The notes under the pieces are model-generated. The model saw nothing but the letters and a program-made list of their open reading frames with translations. It was not told the DNA's origin and ran no database searches. Shown piece after piece: positions 9,397 to 19,500 of a DNA stretch of 64,000 nucleotides. Each line of letters opens with the position of its first letter. The first letter of the stretch is position 1. Origin of the DNA: Bacteroidia bacterium (GTDB taxonomy: Bacteria; Bacteroidota; Bacteroidia; B-17B0; Aurantibacillaceae); contig JALHRL010000003.1 of assembly GCA_022841465.1 (NCBI GenBank), positions 1 through 64,000 on the forward strand, written 5' to 3'. The position numbers and the translations under genes were made by a program.

Positions 9397-10152
9397 ATGG
9401 ATACACAATGGATGGAAAGAACCAAGCTGTTGGTGAAAGATAAAGGTTTAGAAAAATTAATGAATGCGCACGTATTGGTAGTGGGCTTAGGCGGCGTTGG
9501 CGGTTATGCAGCCGAAGCAATTTGCAGAGCAGGCGTAGGTAAAATGACCATTATAGATGGGGATACCGTTGACCCAAGTAATCGCAACAGGCAAATTCAA
9601 GCATTATCTTCTACACACGGTAAAAACAAAGCCGATTTAATGTATGAACGATTAAAGGACATAAATCCTGATTGTGATATTACGGCCATTAATAAATTTC
9701 AAACTCCGGATGATATGAAGGAGTTTTTGAAACAAAAGTTTACCTATATCATAGATGCTATTGATAGCATATCTCCCAAATTATATTTAATACAAACCGC
9801 TTATTATAATAACCAAAGGATTATTTCAAGTATGGGAGCAGGTGGTAAAATGGATCCTACCCAGCTAAAAGTGGTAGATATTAAAGACACCCACACATGT
9901 CCCATGGCTCAATACGTAAGGAAACGCTTAAGGTATATGAATATTTACAAAGGTGTAAAATGCGTAATAAGCACAGAAAACCCAGCAAAGTTTTCTATTA
10001 TGCATACCGATGGTAGCAAGTTTAAAAAATCGGCGTACGGAACCATTTCATACCTGCCTGCAGTATTTGGATTAACCTGTGCCTCTGTAGTAATAAGAGA
10101 TATTACAGGGTGGAAAGAAATTAAGGGGGCTATAAAAAAGGAGAAAAAGTAA
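9397..10152 (+). CDS. tcdA: tRNA threonylcarbamoyladenosine dehydratase
   Basis: E1-like ThiF-superfamily ATPase that cyclises t6A37 of ANN-decoding tRNAs to ct6A. The nucleotide-binding glycine loop VGLGGVGGYAAEAICRAGVG is at about residues 29-48, followed by DGDTVDPSNRNRQ, the ATP-contact signature of this subfamily; SMGAGGKMDP and the RKRLR segment are also typical. Length is 251 residues, slightly shorter than the E. coli protein. It lies directly behind the TatD gene. The t6A synthesis gene tsaD is also in this window, about 6 kb away. Confidence 0.92.
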   Translation: MDTQWMERTKLLVKDKGLEKLMNAHVLVVGLGGVGGYAAEAICRAGVGKMTIIDGDTVDPSNRNRQIQALSSTHGKNKADLMYERLKDINPDCDITAINKFQTPDDMKEFLKQKFTYIIDAIDSISPKLYLIQTAYYNNQRIISSMGAGGKMDPTQLKVVDIKDTHTCPMAQYVRKRLRYMNIYKGVKCVISTENPAKFSIMHTDGSKFKKSAYGTISYLPAVFGLTCASVVIRDITGWKEIKGAIKKEKK

Positions 10153-10292
10153 TTTTCTCTAAGGAAAACTCCTTTAAAACTTCTATTCTCTAAGAGGGAA
10201 AATCTATTTAAAACGGTTGAAAACGAAATTCCCTTGGTTTAGGGTTGTTCAAAACTCACAAACAATTATTTAAGAAGTGCTGAGTACAATTG

Positions 10293-10323
10293 TTTGTTTG
10301 TATTAAGGAATATTATATATTTG
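10293..10323 (+). promoter_or_regulatory. Promoter of the SWIB gene
   Basis: TTTG (10293-10296), 19-bp spacer, TATATTTG (10316-10323): an exact match to the Bacteroidota TTTG-N19-TAnnTTTG consensus, 25 bp upstream of the SWIB ATG. Confidence 0.6.
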
Positions 10324-10348
10324 TTTCTATATATATAAAATTAACCCT

Positions 10349-10747
10349 ATGGCAAAAAAACCAGCAAAAAAAGCAGCGAAGAAAAAAGTTGTAAAAAAAG
10401 CAACTAAAAAAGCTGCACCTAAAAAAGCTGCAAAAAAAGCAGCAAAAAAAGTAGTTAAGAAAAAAGCAGCAAAACCTGCTAAGAAAAAAACTGCAAGAAA
10501 ACTTAACCCGGCATTAATGACGCCTTACACTCCAAGTGCGGCATTAGGAGAAGTAGTAGGTAACAAACCATTACCACGTAGCCAAGTTGTAAAAAAACTT
10601 TGGGTTTACATTAAAGCAAATAAATTGCAAGACACTAAAAACAAACGTATGATTAATGCTGATGATAAATTAAAAGCAATTTTCAACGGAAACAAACAAG
10701 TTTCTATGTTTGAAATGGCTAAATTTATTTCTAAGCACTTGAAATAA
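10349..10747 (+). CDS. SWIB/MDM2-domain protein with lysine/alanine-rich N-terminus
   Basis: The first 50 residues are a histone-H1-like, highly basic low-complexity tail built from AKK/PAKKA repeats. Residues about 52-132 form a SWIB/MDM2 domain (LNPALMTPYTPSAALGEVVG, VVKKLWVYIKANKLQD, ending FISKHLK). Such small SWIB proteins occur in Bacteroidota and Chlamydiae and are thought to act in chromatin or DNA organisation; DNA binding through the basic tail is inference. The gene stands alone, with its own consensus promoter and a strong terminator, which fits an abundant nucleoid-type protein. Confidence 0.87.
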   Translation: MAKKPAKKAAKKKVVKKATKKAAPKKAAKKAAKKVVKKKAAKPAKKKTARKLNPALMTPYTPSAALGEVVGNKPLPRSQVVKKLWVYIKANKLQDTKNKRMINADDKLKAIFNGNKQVSMFEMAKFISKHLK

Positions 10748-10767
10748 TAAATTAGTTTTTACTAATT

Positions 10768-10797
10768 AAAAGGCATCTTTCGCAAGATGCCTTTTTT
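10768..10797 (+). terminator. Rho-independent terminator of the SWIB gene
   Basis: A 12-bp perfect stem AAAAGGCATCTT / AAGATGCCTTTT with a TCGC loop runs into a T tract, 20 bp after the SWIB stop codon. Confidence 0.88.
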
Positions 10798-10954
10798 ATT
10801 TAATATGGTTTTTCTTTGAACTTTACATCCCAAAAAATTAAACAACAATATCTTATTTGCGTTTTAACTGCATATTAACTTTATAGTGAATAGAAGCATC
10901 ATTTCAATTAAAAAATCATTTTCATAAGGCAATTTGATGTTTTATACATTAGAA

Positions 10955-10989
10955 AAATAAAAAAGCCTCATCGATTTTGATGAGGCTTT
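10955..10989 (-). terminator. Rho-independent terminator of metK
   Basis: An 11-bp perfect stem AAAGCCTCATC / GATGAGGCTTT with a 6-nt loop; on the minus strand it is followed by a U-rich run (the A-rich stretch 10955-10964 on the plus strand). It lies 19 bp past the metK stop and faces the SWIB terminator. Confidence 0.85.
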
Positions 10990-11007
10990 AGATTTATTTA
11001 TAATAAA

Positions 11008-12261
11008 TTACTTCAACTTAAATGCTGCTTTTACTTTAGCAACATAATCTAATTTTTCCCAGGTAAACAACTCCACTTTCATTGATTTCGCTTTTCCATC
11101 AGGGGTTTTAAATGTTTTTGTAACTGTTTCGTTTTTACGTCCCATGTGCCCGTACGCAGCCGTCTCGCTGTACATTGGGTTACGTAATTTTAAACGTTGC
11201 TCAATAAAGTATGGGCGCATATCAAACACCTTTTCAACAATCTTTGCAATTTCTCCGTCTGTCATTTTTACTTTTGCGGTGCTATAGGTATCAATAAAAA
11301 TACCCATTGGTTTAGCAACCCCAATTGCATACGAAACCTGAACTAATACTTCAGAACAAACACCTGCTGCCACTAAATTTTTAGCGATATGACGTGTTGC
11401 ATAAGCTGCTGAACGGTCTACCTTACTTGGATCTTTTCCTGAAAACGCACCACCACCGTGTGCGCCTTTTCCTCCGTAAGTATCTACAATAATTTTACGT
11501 CCGGTTAATCCTGTATCGCCATGCGGACCACCAATAACAAATTTACCGGTTGGGTTAATGTGATAGTTTATTTTATTATTGAATAAATGAGCGTAACGTG
11601 CATACTTTTTCTTCACGCGAGGAATTAAGATATCAATCATATCTTTCTTAATCTTTGCTAACATTTTTCCTTCTGAATCAAAATCATCGTGTTGTGTAGA
11701 AATTACAATAGCGTCAATTCGTACCGGTTTGTTGTTATCATCATACTCTAAAGTAACTTGAGATTTCGCATCGGGGCGTAAATACTTAATTTCTTTATTT
11801 TCTCTACGTAAAGCAGCTAACTCAATTAAAATACCATGTGCTAAATCTAGTGCTAATGGCATATAGTTAGGTGTTTCGTTGGTTGCATAACCAAACATCA
11901 TGCCTTGGTCGCCTGCTCCTTGGTCTTCTTTTTTCTTGCGCTCAACTCCTTGATTAATATCTTGAGATTGTTCGTGAATGGCTGAAAGCACTCCGCAAGA
12001 ATTAGCCTCAAACATATATTCTGCTTTTGTATATCCAATTTTACGAATCACTTGGCGTGCAATTTCCTGAACATCTAAATAGGTTTTTGATTTTACTTCA
12101 CCTGCCAACACTACCTGCCCTGTTGTTACCAATGTTTCACAGGCAACTTTAGAAGTTGAATCGAAAGCAAGAAAATTATCAATAAGTGCATCAGAAATTT
12201 GATCAGCTACTTTATCCGGGTGTCCTTCTGACACAGATTCTGAGGTAAATAAATAACCCAT
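11008..12261 (-). CDS. metK: S-adenosylmethionine synthase
   Basis: Methionine adenosyltransferase, making SAM from methionine and ATP. Full-length (417 aa) with all signatures: [20 protein letters not shown] at the N-terminus, [12 protein letters not shown], and the second MetK signature [19 protein letters not shown]. The cytosolic enzyme supplies methyl donor to the RsmI- and RlmI-like methylases and to BioB. It has its own promoter in the gap after purS and a terminator downstream, so it is transcribed independently. No SAM riboswitch can be fitted into the short leader. Confidence 0.97.
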   Translation of the reverse strand: MGYLFTSESVSEGHPDKVADQISDALIDNFLAFDSTSKVACETLVTTGQVVLAGEVKSKTYLDVQEIARQVIRKIGYTKAEYMFEANSCGVLSAIHEQSQDINQGVERKKKEDQGAGDQGMMFGYATNETPNYMPLALDLAHGILIELAALRRENKEIKYLRPDAKSQVTLEYDDNNKPVRIDAIVISTQHDDFDSEGKMLAKIKKDMIDILIPRVKKKYARYAHLFNNKINYHINPTGKFVIGGPHGDTGLTGRKIIVDTYGGKGAHGGGAFSGKDPSKVDRSAAYATRHIAKNLVAAGVCSEVLVQVSYAIGVAKPMGIFIDTYSTAKVKMTDGEIAKIVEKVFDMRPYFIEQRLKLRNPMYSETAAYGHMGRKNETVTKTFKTPDGKAKSMKVELFTWEKLDYVAKVKAAFKLK

Positions 12262-12298
12262 TTTGTTTTAATTTTAAGATTAATAATTAATAAGATTT

Positions 12299-12328
12299 CA
12301 AATGTAAAAGAATTAAGGCAATATCAAA
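12299..12328 (-). promoter_or_regulatory. Promoter of metK
   Basis: On the minus strand, TTTG (12328-12325), an 18-bp spacer and TACATTTG (12306-12299) lie in the 69-bp gap between purS and metK, about 38 bp upstream of the metK ATG. Confidence 0.5.
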
Positions 12329-12330
12329 AA

Positions 12331-12588
12331 TTATTTTGCCTCAAGTATAGAAAACTCGTACGATTCCATGATTTGGTTACATAAAAGTTTTTTGCATGCT
12401 TCATCCACTTTCGCTGATGCAGCGTCTTTAGATGCAGCTTCAATTTCTAAACTTATATGTTTACCAATTCTTACGTTTTCTATTTCAGGTAAGCCAAGGT
12501 TTTTCATTGAACCTGTAACTGCTTTTCCTTGTGGATCTAGTAGTGCTTTTAAGGGCATTACATCTATTTGTGCTATGTATTTTGGCAT
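12331..12588 (-). CDS. purS: Phosphoribosylformylglycinamidine synthase subunit PurS
   Basis: Small structural subunit of the PurLQS complex, which converts FGAR to FGAM in purine synthesis. The 85-residue length and the sequence are typical: YIAQIDVMPLKALLDPQGKAV, the SMKNLGL segment and a CKKLLCNQIMESYEF C-terminus. Its presence implies that the organism uses separate PurL and PurQ proteins rather than one large fused PurL; neither is in the window. It lies between pssA and metK on the same strand, with enough space on each side for separate transcription. Confidence 0.9.
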   Translation of the reverse strand: MPKYIAQIDVMPLKALLDPQGKAVTGSMKNLGLPEIENVRIGKHISLEIEAASKDAASAKVDEACKKLLCNQIMESYEFSILEAK

Positions 12589-12674
12589 AATATTTAAATG
12601 AAGTGCTAAATTAGTAAGTTAAAGGCAATTTAAAAACCCCTGCATTTAAATATGTTTATAATTAACTTATTTGG

Positions 12675-13436
12675 TTAATTACTTTGTTGGGAGGGTTTAC
12701 TCGTTATATTTTGAACTACAGACAAAGCTACATAGGAAAGAATTACCAATGTAAGTCCGCTATACTGAAAAATCACAATCCAAAGGATGCTAAACAGAAT
12801 TAAAAGGTATCTGTATTCATTTCCTTTCCAAGCAAAGTTTTTAAATTTTAGGGCAATTAAAGGTAATTCAGCAACCATTAAAAACGACATAATAATTGAT
12901 AAACCAATTAATACATATGGCTGAATGAGATAATGAATAATTTGATGATTTCTGATATCAAATTGTGTATCCCAATTTACAATTAACGGAATAGAACAGA
13001 AGAAAATAGCATTTGCAGGTGTTGGTAAGCCAATAAATGATTCGGTTTGTCTGCTATCATTATTAAACTTTGCCAATCGTAAAGCAGAAAAAACAGGAAT
13101 AATTAAAGGTATAAACATTAACCATTGTTGCTGATAAAAGAATTTAAAATCTTCGTGATGTTCTAAATAACCAATTTGCAACATTTTATATACAACAAAT
13201 CCGGGTACCAATCCAAAGGTTACCATATCTGCAAGACTATCTAAATCTTTCCCTATTACTGATGCAACATTTAGTTTTCTGGCGGCAAAACCATCAAAAA
13301 AATCACAAATGGCAGCAACTCCAACCAGGTAGGCTGCCCAAATTAAATTTCCGTCAAGTGTTTGAGTTAATGCTAAACAACCGCAAATTAAGTTGCAACT
13401 TGTAATAGCGTTTGGGATATACTTTTTAATACTCAT
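12675..13436 (-). CDS. pssA: CDP-diacylglycerol-serine O-phosphatidyltransferase
   Basis: Integral membrane CDP-alcohol phosphatidyltransferase that makes phosphatidylserine, precursor of phosphatidylethanolamine. The catalytic DGxxAR-x8-GxxxDxxxD signature appears as DFFDGFAARKLNVASVIGKD followed by LDSLAD, around residues 46-69. Several TM helices follow up to residue about 240. The N-terminal IPNAITSCNLICGCLA is characteristic of the PssA subfamily. Length 253 is normal for Bacteroidota. It lies downstream of the ABC-F gene on the same strand with a 44-bp gap. Confidence 0.93.
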   Translation of the reverse strand: MSIKKYIPNAITSCNLICGCLALTQTLDGNLIWAAYLVGVAAICDFFDGFAARKLNVASVIGKDLDSLADMVTFGLVPGFVVYKMLQIGYLEHHEDFKFFYQQQWLMFIPLIIPVFSALRLAKFNNDSRQTESFIGLPTPANAIFFCSIPLIVNWDTQFDIRNHQIIHYLIQPYVLIGLSIIMSFLMVAELPLIALKFKNFAWKGNEYRYLLILFSILWIVIFQYSGLTLVILSYVALSVVQNITSKPSQQSN

Positions 13437-13480
13437 CTTAAATTGTATTGTACCACTAATTTAAGAAAATAATTCAAGTT

Positions 13481-15406
13481 TTAAAATTTAGCAAGCGAAT
13501 TTGACACTTCTTCCCAACTCTTTAATTCTATTTCTAATCTTCTTTTAAGTTGGTTGTAGTTGCTAAAGAAATCTTTATCGTTCATTAAACTTTCATAGCG
13601 ACTAGCATCAGATAACTGCAAATCAGCATTCTTTATTTCTGTTTCCAGCTTTTCAATGGTTTCTTCCACCTTTTTAAGCTTGTTTTGTAATTGCTTTTTC
13701 TCAAAATCGTTAGTGCTTGATTCTTGTTTTTTAACCTTCACTTCCGGATTTACAACTTCTACTTTTTTCTTTTTATCTAAATCCAATTCATTTAAACGTT
13801 CTACCTTGCGTAACTGCATAAATTCTTCAATATCGCAAAGATGTTCACGTACTTTTCCGTCTCTAAATTCAAATAAACGATTACAAATTCCTTTCATAAA
13901 ATCACGGTCGTGGCTAACCATAATCACCGTTCCTTCATAATCCATTAAGGCGCTTTTCAATACTTCTTTACTTTTTATATCTAAGTGATTAGTGGGTTCA
14001 TCTAACAACAACAAATTATACGGCTCTAACAAAAGTTTACACAATGCTAAACGTCCACGCTCTCCTCCGCTTAATACTTGCACTTTTTTATCTATGTCTT
14101 CTCCGCCAAATAAAAAGGACCCCAGTATTCCTCTCACCTGTTTTCTAACTTCACCTACTGCTAACTCATCAATGGTTTCAAATACCGTTTTCTTAGTGTC
14201 TAATTTTTCTTCCTGATCTTGCTCAAAATACCCTAATAAAACACTGTGCCCTAACTGCACAGTTCCTTCAAAATCTGTTTTACGTGCAATCATTTTCATC
14301 ATGGTACTTTTTCCTTCACCGTTTCTTCCCACAAAACCAATTTTTTCACCTTTGGTAATAATAAAACGTGCCTCATCAAAAATACGTTTTGGCCCGTAAG
14401 CTTTACCCGCATTTTCAACTGTTAATACAATTTTACCGCTATGGGCAGGCTGAGGAAAACGAAAACGAATAACAGAACTATCTAAATCATCTACCTCTAC
14501 CTTTTCCATCCTGTCTAATTTTTTAATTAACGATTGTGCAAAAGATGCCTTGCTTGCTTTTGCACGATATTTATCAATTAAAACTTCGGTTTGATTAATA
14601 ATTTTTTGTTGATTTTTTGCGGCGTTTTCTTGTTGTTCAATGCGCTCTTTTCGTAAAATTAAATACTTAGAATAATTTGTTTTGTAATCGTAAATTTTTC
14701 CGTTCACAATTTCAATGGTACGACCGGTTACGGTATCTAAAAATGTTTTATCGTGGCTTATTAAAATTACAGATCCAGGAAAAGTTTCCATAAATTCCTC
14801 TAACCAAAAAATAGCTTCAATATCTAAGTGGTTGGTTGGCTCATCTAACAACAAAATATCAGGTTTTTGTAAAAGCAATTTTGCCAATTCAATACGCATT
14901 CTCCAACCACCGCTAAATTCAGAAGTTTGACGCTCAAAATCTTTTCGCTCAAAACCTAATCCTCTTAATATTTTCTCAATTTCTTCGTTTTTATTTCCTG
15001 CACCAATAATATCTAACCGTGTATAAATTTCTGTTTGCTCTTCAATCAACTTCATGTAGCCATCACTTTCATAATCTGTTCTGGTTTCAAGTTGATGATT
15101 AATTTCTTCTAATCGTTTCTCTAATTGTTGTATTTCCTGAAATGCAGTTTCTGTTTCTTCAAACACCGTTCTTCCGTGTTGGTGAATCATATCTTGAGGT
15201 AAATAACCAATACGCACACCTTTGGGGCAAGAAATTTCTCCTTTAGTAGGGTTTTGCTCTCCTGCTAATAATTTAAGCAAGGTACTTTTTCCGGCACCGT
15301 TTTTTCCGGCCAATCCAATTCTATCTTTGGGATTAATTAAAAATGAAATATTCTCGAATAAGTTATATCCGCCAAAAGAAACCGTTACTGAATTTATTGA
15401 AATCAT
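13481..15406 (-). CDS. ABC-F family ATP-binding protein
   Basis: Soluble duplicated ABC ATPase without membrane domain (ABC-F, the EttA/Uup/antibiotic-resistance group). The first domain has Walker A GLAGKNGAGKST near residue 33, signature FSGG and Walker B ILLLDEPTNHLD; the second has GFVGRNGEGKST, LSGGERGR and LLLLDEPTNHLD. The inter-domain linker (about 240-320) carries the P-site tRNA interaction motif region, and the C-terminal 80 residues form a coiled coil as in Uup. It probably acts on ribosomes; the exact member is undetermined. Confidence 0.93.
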   Translation of the reverse strand: MISINSVTVSFGGYNLFENISFLINPKDRIGLAGKNGAGKSTLLKLLAGEQNPTKGEISCPKGVRIGYLPQDMIHQHGRTVFEETETAFQEIQQLEKRLEEINHQLETRTDYESDGYMKLIEEQTEIYTRLDIIGAGNKNEEIEKILRGLGFERKDFERQTSEFSGGWRMRIELAKLLLQKPDILLLDEPTNHLDIEAIFWLEEFMETFPGSVILISHDKTFLDTVTGRTIEIVNGKIYDYKTNYSKYLILRKERIEQQENAAKNQQKIINQTEVLIDKYRAKASKASFAQSLIKKLDRMEKVEVDDLDSSVIRFRFPQPAHSGKIVLTVENAGKAYGPKRIFDEARFIITKGEKIGFVGRNGEGKSTMMKMIARKTDFEGTVQLGHSVLLGYFEQDQEEKLDTKKTVFETIDELAVGEVRKQVRGILGSFLFGGEDIDKKVQVLSGGERGRLALCKLLLEPYNLLLLDEPTNHLDIKSKEVLKSALMDYEGTVIMVSHDRDFMKGICNRLFEFRDGKVREHLCDIEEFMQLRKVERLNELDLDKKKKVEVVNPEVKVKKQESSTNDFEKKQLQNKLKKVEETIEKLETEIKNADLQLSDASRYESLMNDKDFFSNYNQLKRRLEIELKSWEEVSNSLAKF

Positions 15407-15479
15407 AAGGGCGCAAAATTACAAAATTAAGTTCAATTTAAAAGGGAGAATACGGTTTAAATGCAGTAAAAATGAGCTT

Positions 15480-16502
15480 TTAACTATGAAAAGTTGCGAA
15501 CGGGGTAATATCTAAGCCTGCAAATTCTTTATTTAAATACTTGAAATAAGCCGTAATTCCTATCATTGCGGCATTATCTGTACAATACTCGAATCGAGGA
15601 ATAAACGTTTGAATACCCAATTCATCCTCCATATCTTTAACCCTTTTCCTTAATTCTGAATTAGCTGAAACGCCACCTGCAATGGCCAATTGATTTATTG
15701 AGGTATTTTGAATGAGGGTTACCGTTTTTTTTAATAATTGGTTTACCAAATGATGTTGAATGGAGGCGCAAATATCTTTTAAATTTTGTTGAACAAAATC
15801 AGGGTTTTTAGAAGTTTCTTTTTGAATGAAATACAAAAAGGCTGTTTTTATGCCGCTAAAACTAAAATCGTAACCGGGTAATTTTGAATCGGGAAACTTA
15901 TACTTAAAACAATCTCCTTCTTTTGCGTATTTATCAATTAATGGCCCGCCCGGATACGGTAAACCCAAAATTTTCGCTGCTTTATCAAATGCCTCTCCAA
16001 TTGCATCATCAATGGTTTGCCCTAATACATCATACGAAAAATGGCTATTTACCTGCACCAATTGTGTATGCCCGCCGCTTACCGTTAAACAAATAAATGG
16101 AAAATCCGGTTTTTTTTGCTCTTCCTCTTTAATAAAATGCGCCATGATGTGTGCCTGCATATGATTCACTTCAATTAAAGGAATGTTTAATGAAAGCGAC
16201 AATGATTTTGCAAAATTTAAACCTACCAATAAACTCCCCATTAAGCCTGGACCTCTGGTTACGGCAATAGCGTTAATTTGAGAAAGTGAAACTTTTGCTT
16301 TTTTTAAGGCGGCCTCTACCACCGGAACAATGTTTTTTTGATGATCTCTGCTGGCCAACTCCGGAACAACCCCACCGTATTGCTCATGAATACTTTGATT
16401 AGCAGTAACATTACTTAAAACTTTTTCATTGCACAATATAGCACACGAAGTGTCGTCGCAACTACTCTCAATTGCTAAGATATAAGTGTTTATATTTTGC
16501 AT
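15480..16502 (-). CDS. tsaD: tRNA N6-adenosine threonylcarbamoyltransferase
   Basis: TsaD (Kae1/YgjD), catalytic subunit for t6A37 of ANN-decoding tRNAs. Motifs: ILAIESSCDDTSCAI at the start, the metal-binding NHMQAHIMAHF (HxxxH) at about 109-119, SGGHTQLV, GEAFDKAAKILGLPYPGGP and AGGVSANSELR. Length 340 is normal. The start overlaps the upstream extension of the divergent TamB ORF, but TamB has a better start further in, leaving a 49-bp divergent gap. Confidence 0.96.
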   Translation of the reverse strand: MQNINTYILAIESSCDDTSCAILCNEKVLSNVTANQSIHEQYGGVVPELASRDHQKNIVPVVEAALKKAKVSLSQINAIAVTRGPGLMGSLLVGLNFAKSLSLSLNIPLIEVNHMQAHIMAHFIKEEEQKKPDFPFICLTVSGGHTQLVQVNSHFSYDVLGQTIDDAIGEAFDKAAKILGLPYPGGPLIDKYAKEGDCFKYKFPDSKLPGYDFSFSGIKTAFLYFIQKETSKNPDFVQQNLKDICASIQHHLVNQLLKKTVTLIQNTSINQLAIAGGVSANSELRKRVKDMEDELGIQTFIPRFEYCTDNAAMIGITAYFKYLNKEFAGLDITPFATFHS

Positions 16503-16551
16503 TTTTTCAGATTTAAGACCCCTAATTTTCCTTAACTTAGTTGGTTATCCA

Positions 16552-19500
16552 ATGCGTAAAGTTACAAGAATAATCTTAAAAAGTGTACTGTATTTTTCTG
16601 CAGCATTATTGCTACTGTCAACTGTACTTGTACTTTTAGCGCGCACCTCTTCCTTTCAAACATGGCTTGCTCAAAAAGTCACCAACTATTTAAGTGAAGA
16701 ATTACATACCGACATAAAAATTGAGAAAGTTGAAATTTTATTTTTTAAAGAAATTCATTTAAAAAATATTTTTATAGAAGATAAAAATAAAGATACACTA
16801 TTAAGTGGGGGTGACTTAAAAGTGTTGTTGAACACGTTTGATTACAAACATCAAAAAATAGACATTAACAATATTATTCTATCGAATGTAAAAACACGTT
16901 TGATAATTAATAAAAACGATAGTGTTTTAAATTTTCAACATTTGATTGATTATTTTACAGGAGAAGAGAAATCTAATGACACTACTGGAGCTAAGTGGGA
17001 TATTATATTTAACGACTTAACACTTGATAATGTAAACTTTATATACAAAAACGAAAATAAAAACCAGAAAATAACTCCTTCTTTAAATTACAATAACATT
17101 AATTTAAAAAACATTAGCGGAACTTTTTCAAATATAAAATTAGATTCCGGAACGTACAGATGTTCTATTGAAAAACTAAGTGCCCAAGAACAAAGCGGAT
17201 TTATTCTTAATAATTTAACCACCAATGCTAAATTTGGTGAAGAACAATTGCTTTGTGAAAATTTAGTTATTTACACCCCGGGAACAAGTATTAATGGAAA
17301 GTTAAATTTCAAATATGATTCGCTGAGTGCTTTTAATGATTTTATAAACGAAGTGTACATGGATATTTACTTTAATGAAAAAAGTAAAGTTGATATTAAA
17401 GATATTGCATCATTTGCTGAAGATCTGCAAGGCTTAGAAGACACCTTGAAGATTTCAGGGAATGTAAAGGGATACGTTAGTCAACTTCAATTAAATCAAA
17501 TTGACATTTCATATTTAAAAAATACAGGTTTTAAGGGCGACCTGGCCATAACAGGACTGCCGGATATAAATAATAGTTATTTGCATTTCGATTCAAAAAA
17601 ACTATCTACTTCTTATTCCGATTTAACTCAAATACCAAACTTCCCATTTAACAAAGGAGATAAACTTAAAATACCAAAAGAACTTGCCGGTTTAGGTACT
17701 ATAACCTATTCCGGAAAATTTGATGGATTGATTAACGATTTTACTACATATGGTTTAATTAAAACAGGGCTAGGAAGCTTTAAAACCGATTTATTTGTTA
17801 GAACAGGAAAAAAAGAAGATGATATTGAATACTCGGGTAAATTAGAAACAAGCAAATTTAATTTAGGTGCTTATGCCAAAAACAGCATGCTTGGTACTTT
17901 AAATATGAAAGTTAAAATTAATGGTAAAGGAATTAGCATAAACAAAATAAATGCAAAATTTGAAGGAGTTATAAATAGTTTAACCTATAACAATTACAAC
18001 TACTCTAAAATAAAAATTGACGGAAGTTTTGCTAACAAATCATTTAATGGGGTATTAGTGAGCGAAGACCCTAATGCAGACTTTGATTTTAATGGCACCA
18101 TTAACTTTACCAATAAAATGCCGCAAATGGATTTTATTTCTACAGTTAATAATTTTGATTTACAAAAATTAAATTTTACAAAAGAAAAAGCCGAACTCTC
18201 TACACAAATACTTATTAATTTATCGGGTGATAATTTAAACAACCTTACAGGTGATATAAATTTTGATAACACCTTTTATAAAAACATAGATAAAACTTAC
18301 AAAATAAGCACCTTTGATTTAAAACTAGAACAAGAGCAATTGCCCAAACACATTCGTTTAACGTCTAATTACTTTAATTTAGACGTGAACGGAGCTTTTG
18401 ATTTTACCAATTTACCCTTAGTCTTTAATCAGGTTATGCATGCTTACTATCCAACATTCTTCGAAAAAAATAAAGGAAAAATAATTTATCAAGACAATTT
18501 CACATTTAAGTTAACAATTAAAAAATTTGATATTATAAATGAATTATTTATCAAATCACTTAAGGTAAGCCCAGCATCAGTTATCTCGGGTGAATTAAAT
18601 GCCTCTAAAAATCTTGTAAACTGTAATCTTAAATCGGGCTTAATAGAAATTGGTTCCATTAAGTTTAATACTAACACCCTTGAATCCTATTCTCAAAACA
18701 ACAAAATAAACCTGGTTTTTAAAAGCAATTTTATACAGCTAACAGATAGTGTTCGACTACCAAATTACTTTATGTATTTCGTTTCAAAAGATTTAGATAC
18801 TAAATACAACGCTGAATGGAATAATAATTTAACACCAAACTCATCTGGACAAATAAAAGGGCGAATTGCCTTTAAGAAAAACCAGGCTACCTTTTTTTAT
18901 GATAATTTTAATATAACTGTAAAGGATACTACTTGGCAACTAATAACAGCTAATCCAACATTGCTTGATAGCACAGGAGCTATTGTAGTTAATCCGCTTT
19001 ACTTTATAAATAAAGACCAATCTATCAATATAAACGGTGTAATATCTAACAATAAAACAGATTCAGTAAATCTGGCAGTAAATAATTTAATGTTACGTCA
19101 ATTTAATCCGTTAATAGAACAATATAATTTAAAAATGGAAGGTTATTTAAATGGCAACATTCGGTTAACCAAAGGAGCAGACAGTAGCTTAACATTAAAC
19201 AGTTTTCTTGACTTAACTAAATTTAAATTTAATGATAATTTAATAGGTGAATTAGTATTAAAAGCAGATTATTTGCCAAAAGAAAAAATATTATTGTTAG
19301 ATGGCTATACCTCAATGGGATTACAAGATGAATTTGGCAGGGAGGTTAAAAATATTTCATTTAACGGTAATTATAACACCACAAAAAAAGAAGAATCTAT
19401 TAATATAGATTTTAAAGCCAATCCCATGAATTTAAAATTACTGAATCCGTTTTTAACAGATATTTTAACTATAAAAAGTGGCTTTGCAAACGGCGAAGGT

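Noticed and set aside
10153-10230. Terminator after tcdA (AAGGA-AAAC-TCCTT)
   Set aside because: A five-base stem with no uninterrupted T run is too weak to call.
12262-12330. SAM riboswitch upstream of metK
   Set aside because: Only about 30 nt of leader remain after the predicted promoter, too short for any known SAM riboswitch class.
16486-16551. N-terminal extension of the TamB ORF overlapping tsaD
   Set aside because: The extension overlaps the start of tsaD and precedes a normal ATG-TM anchor start at 16552.
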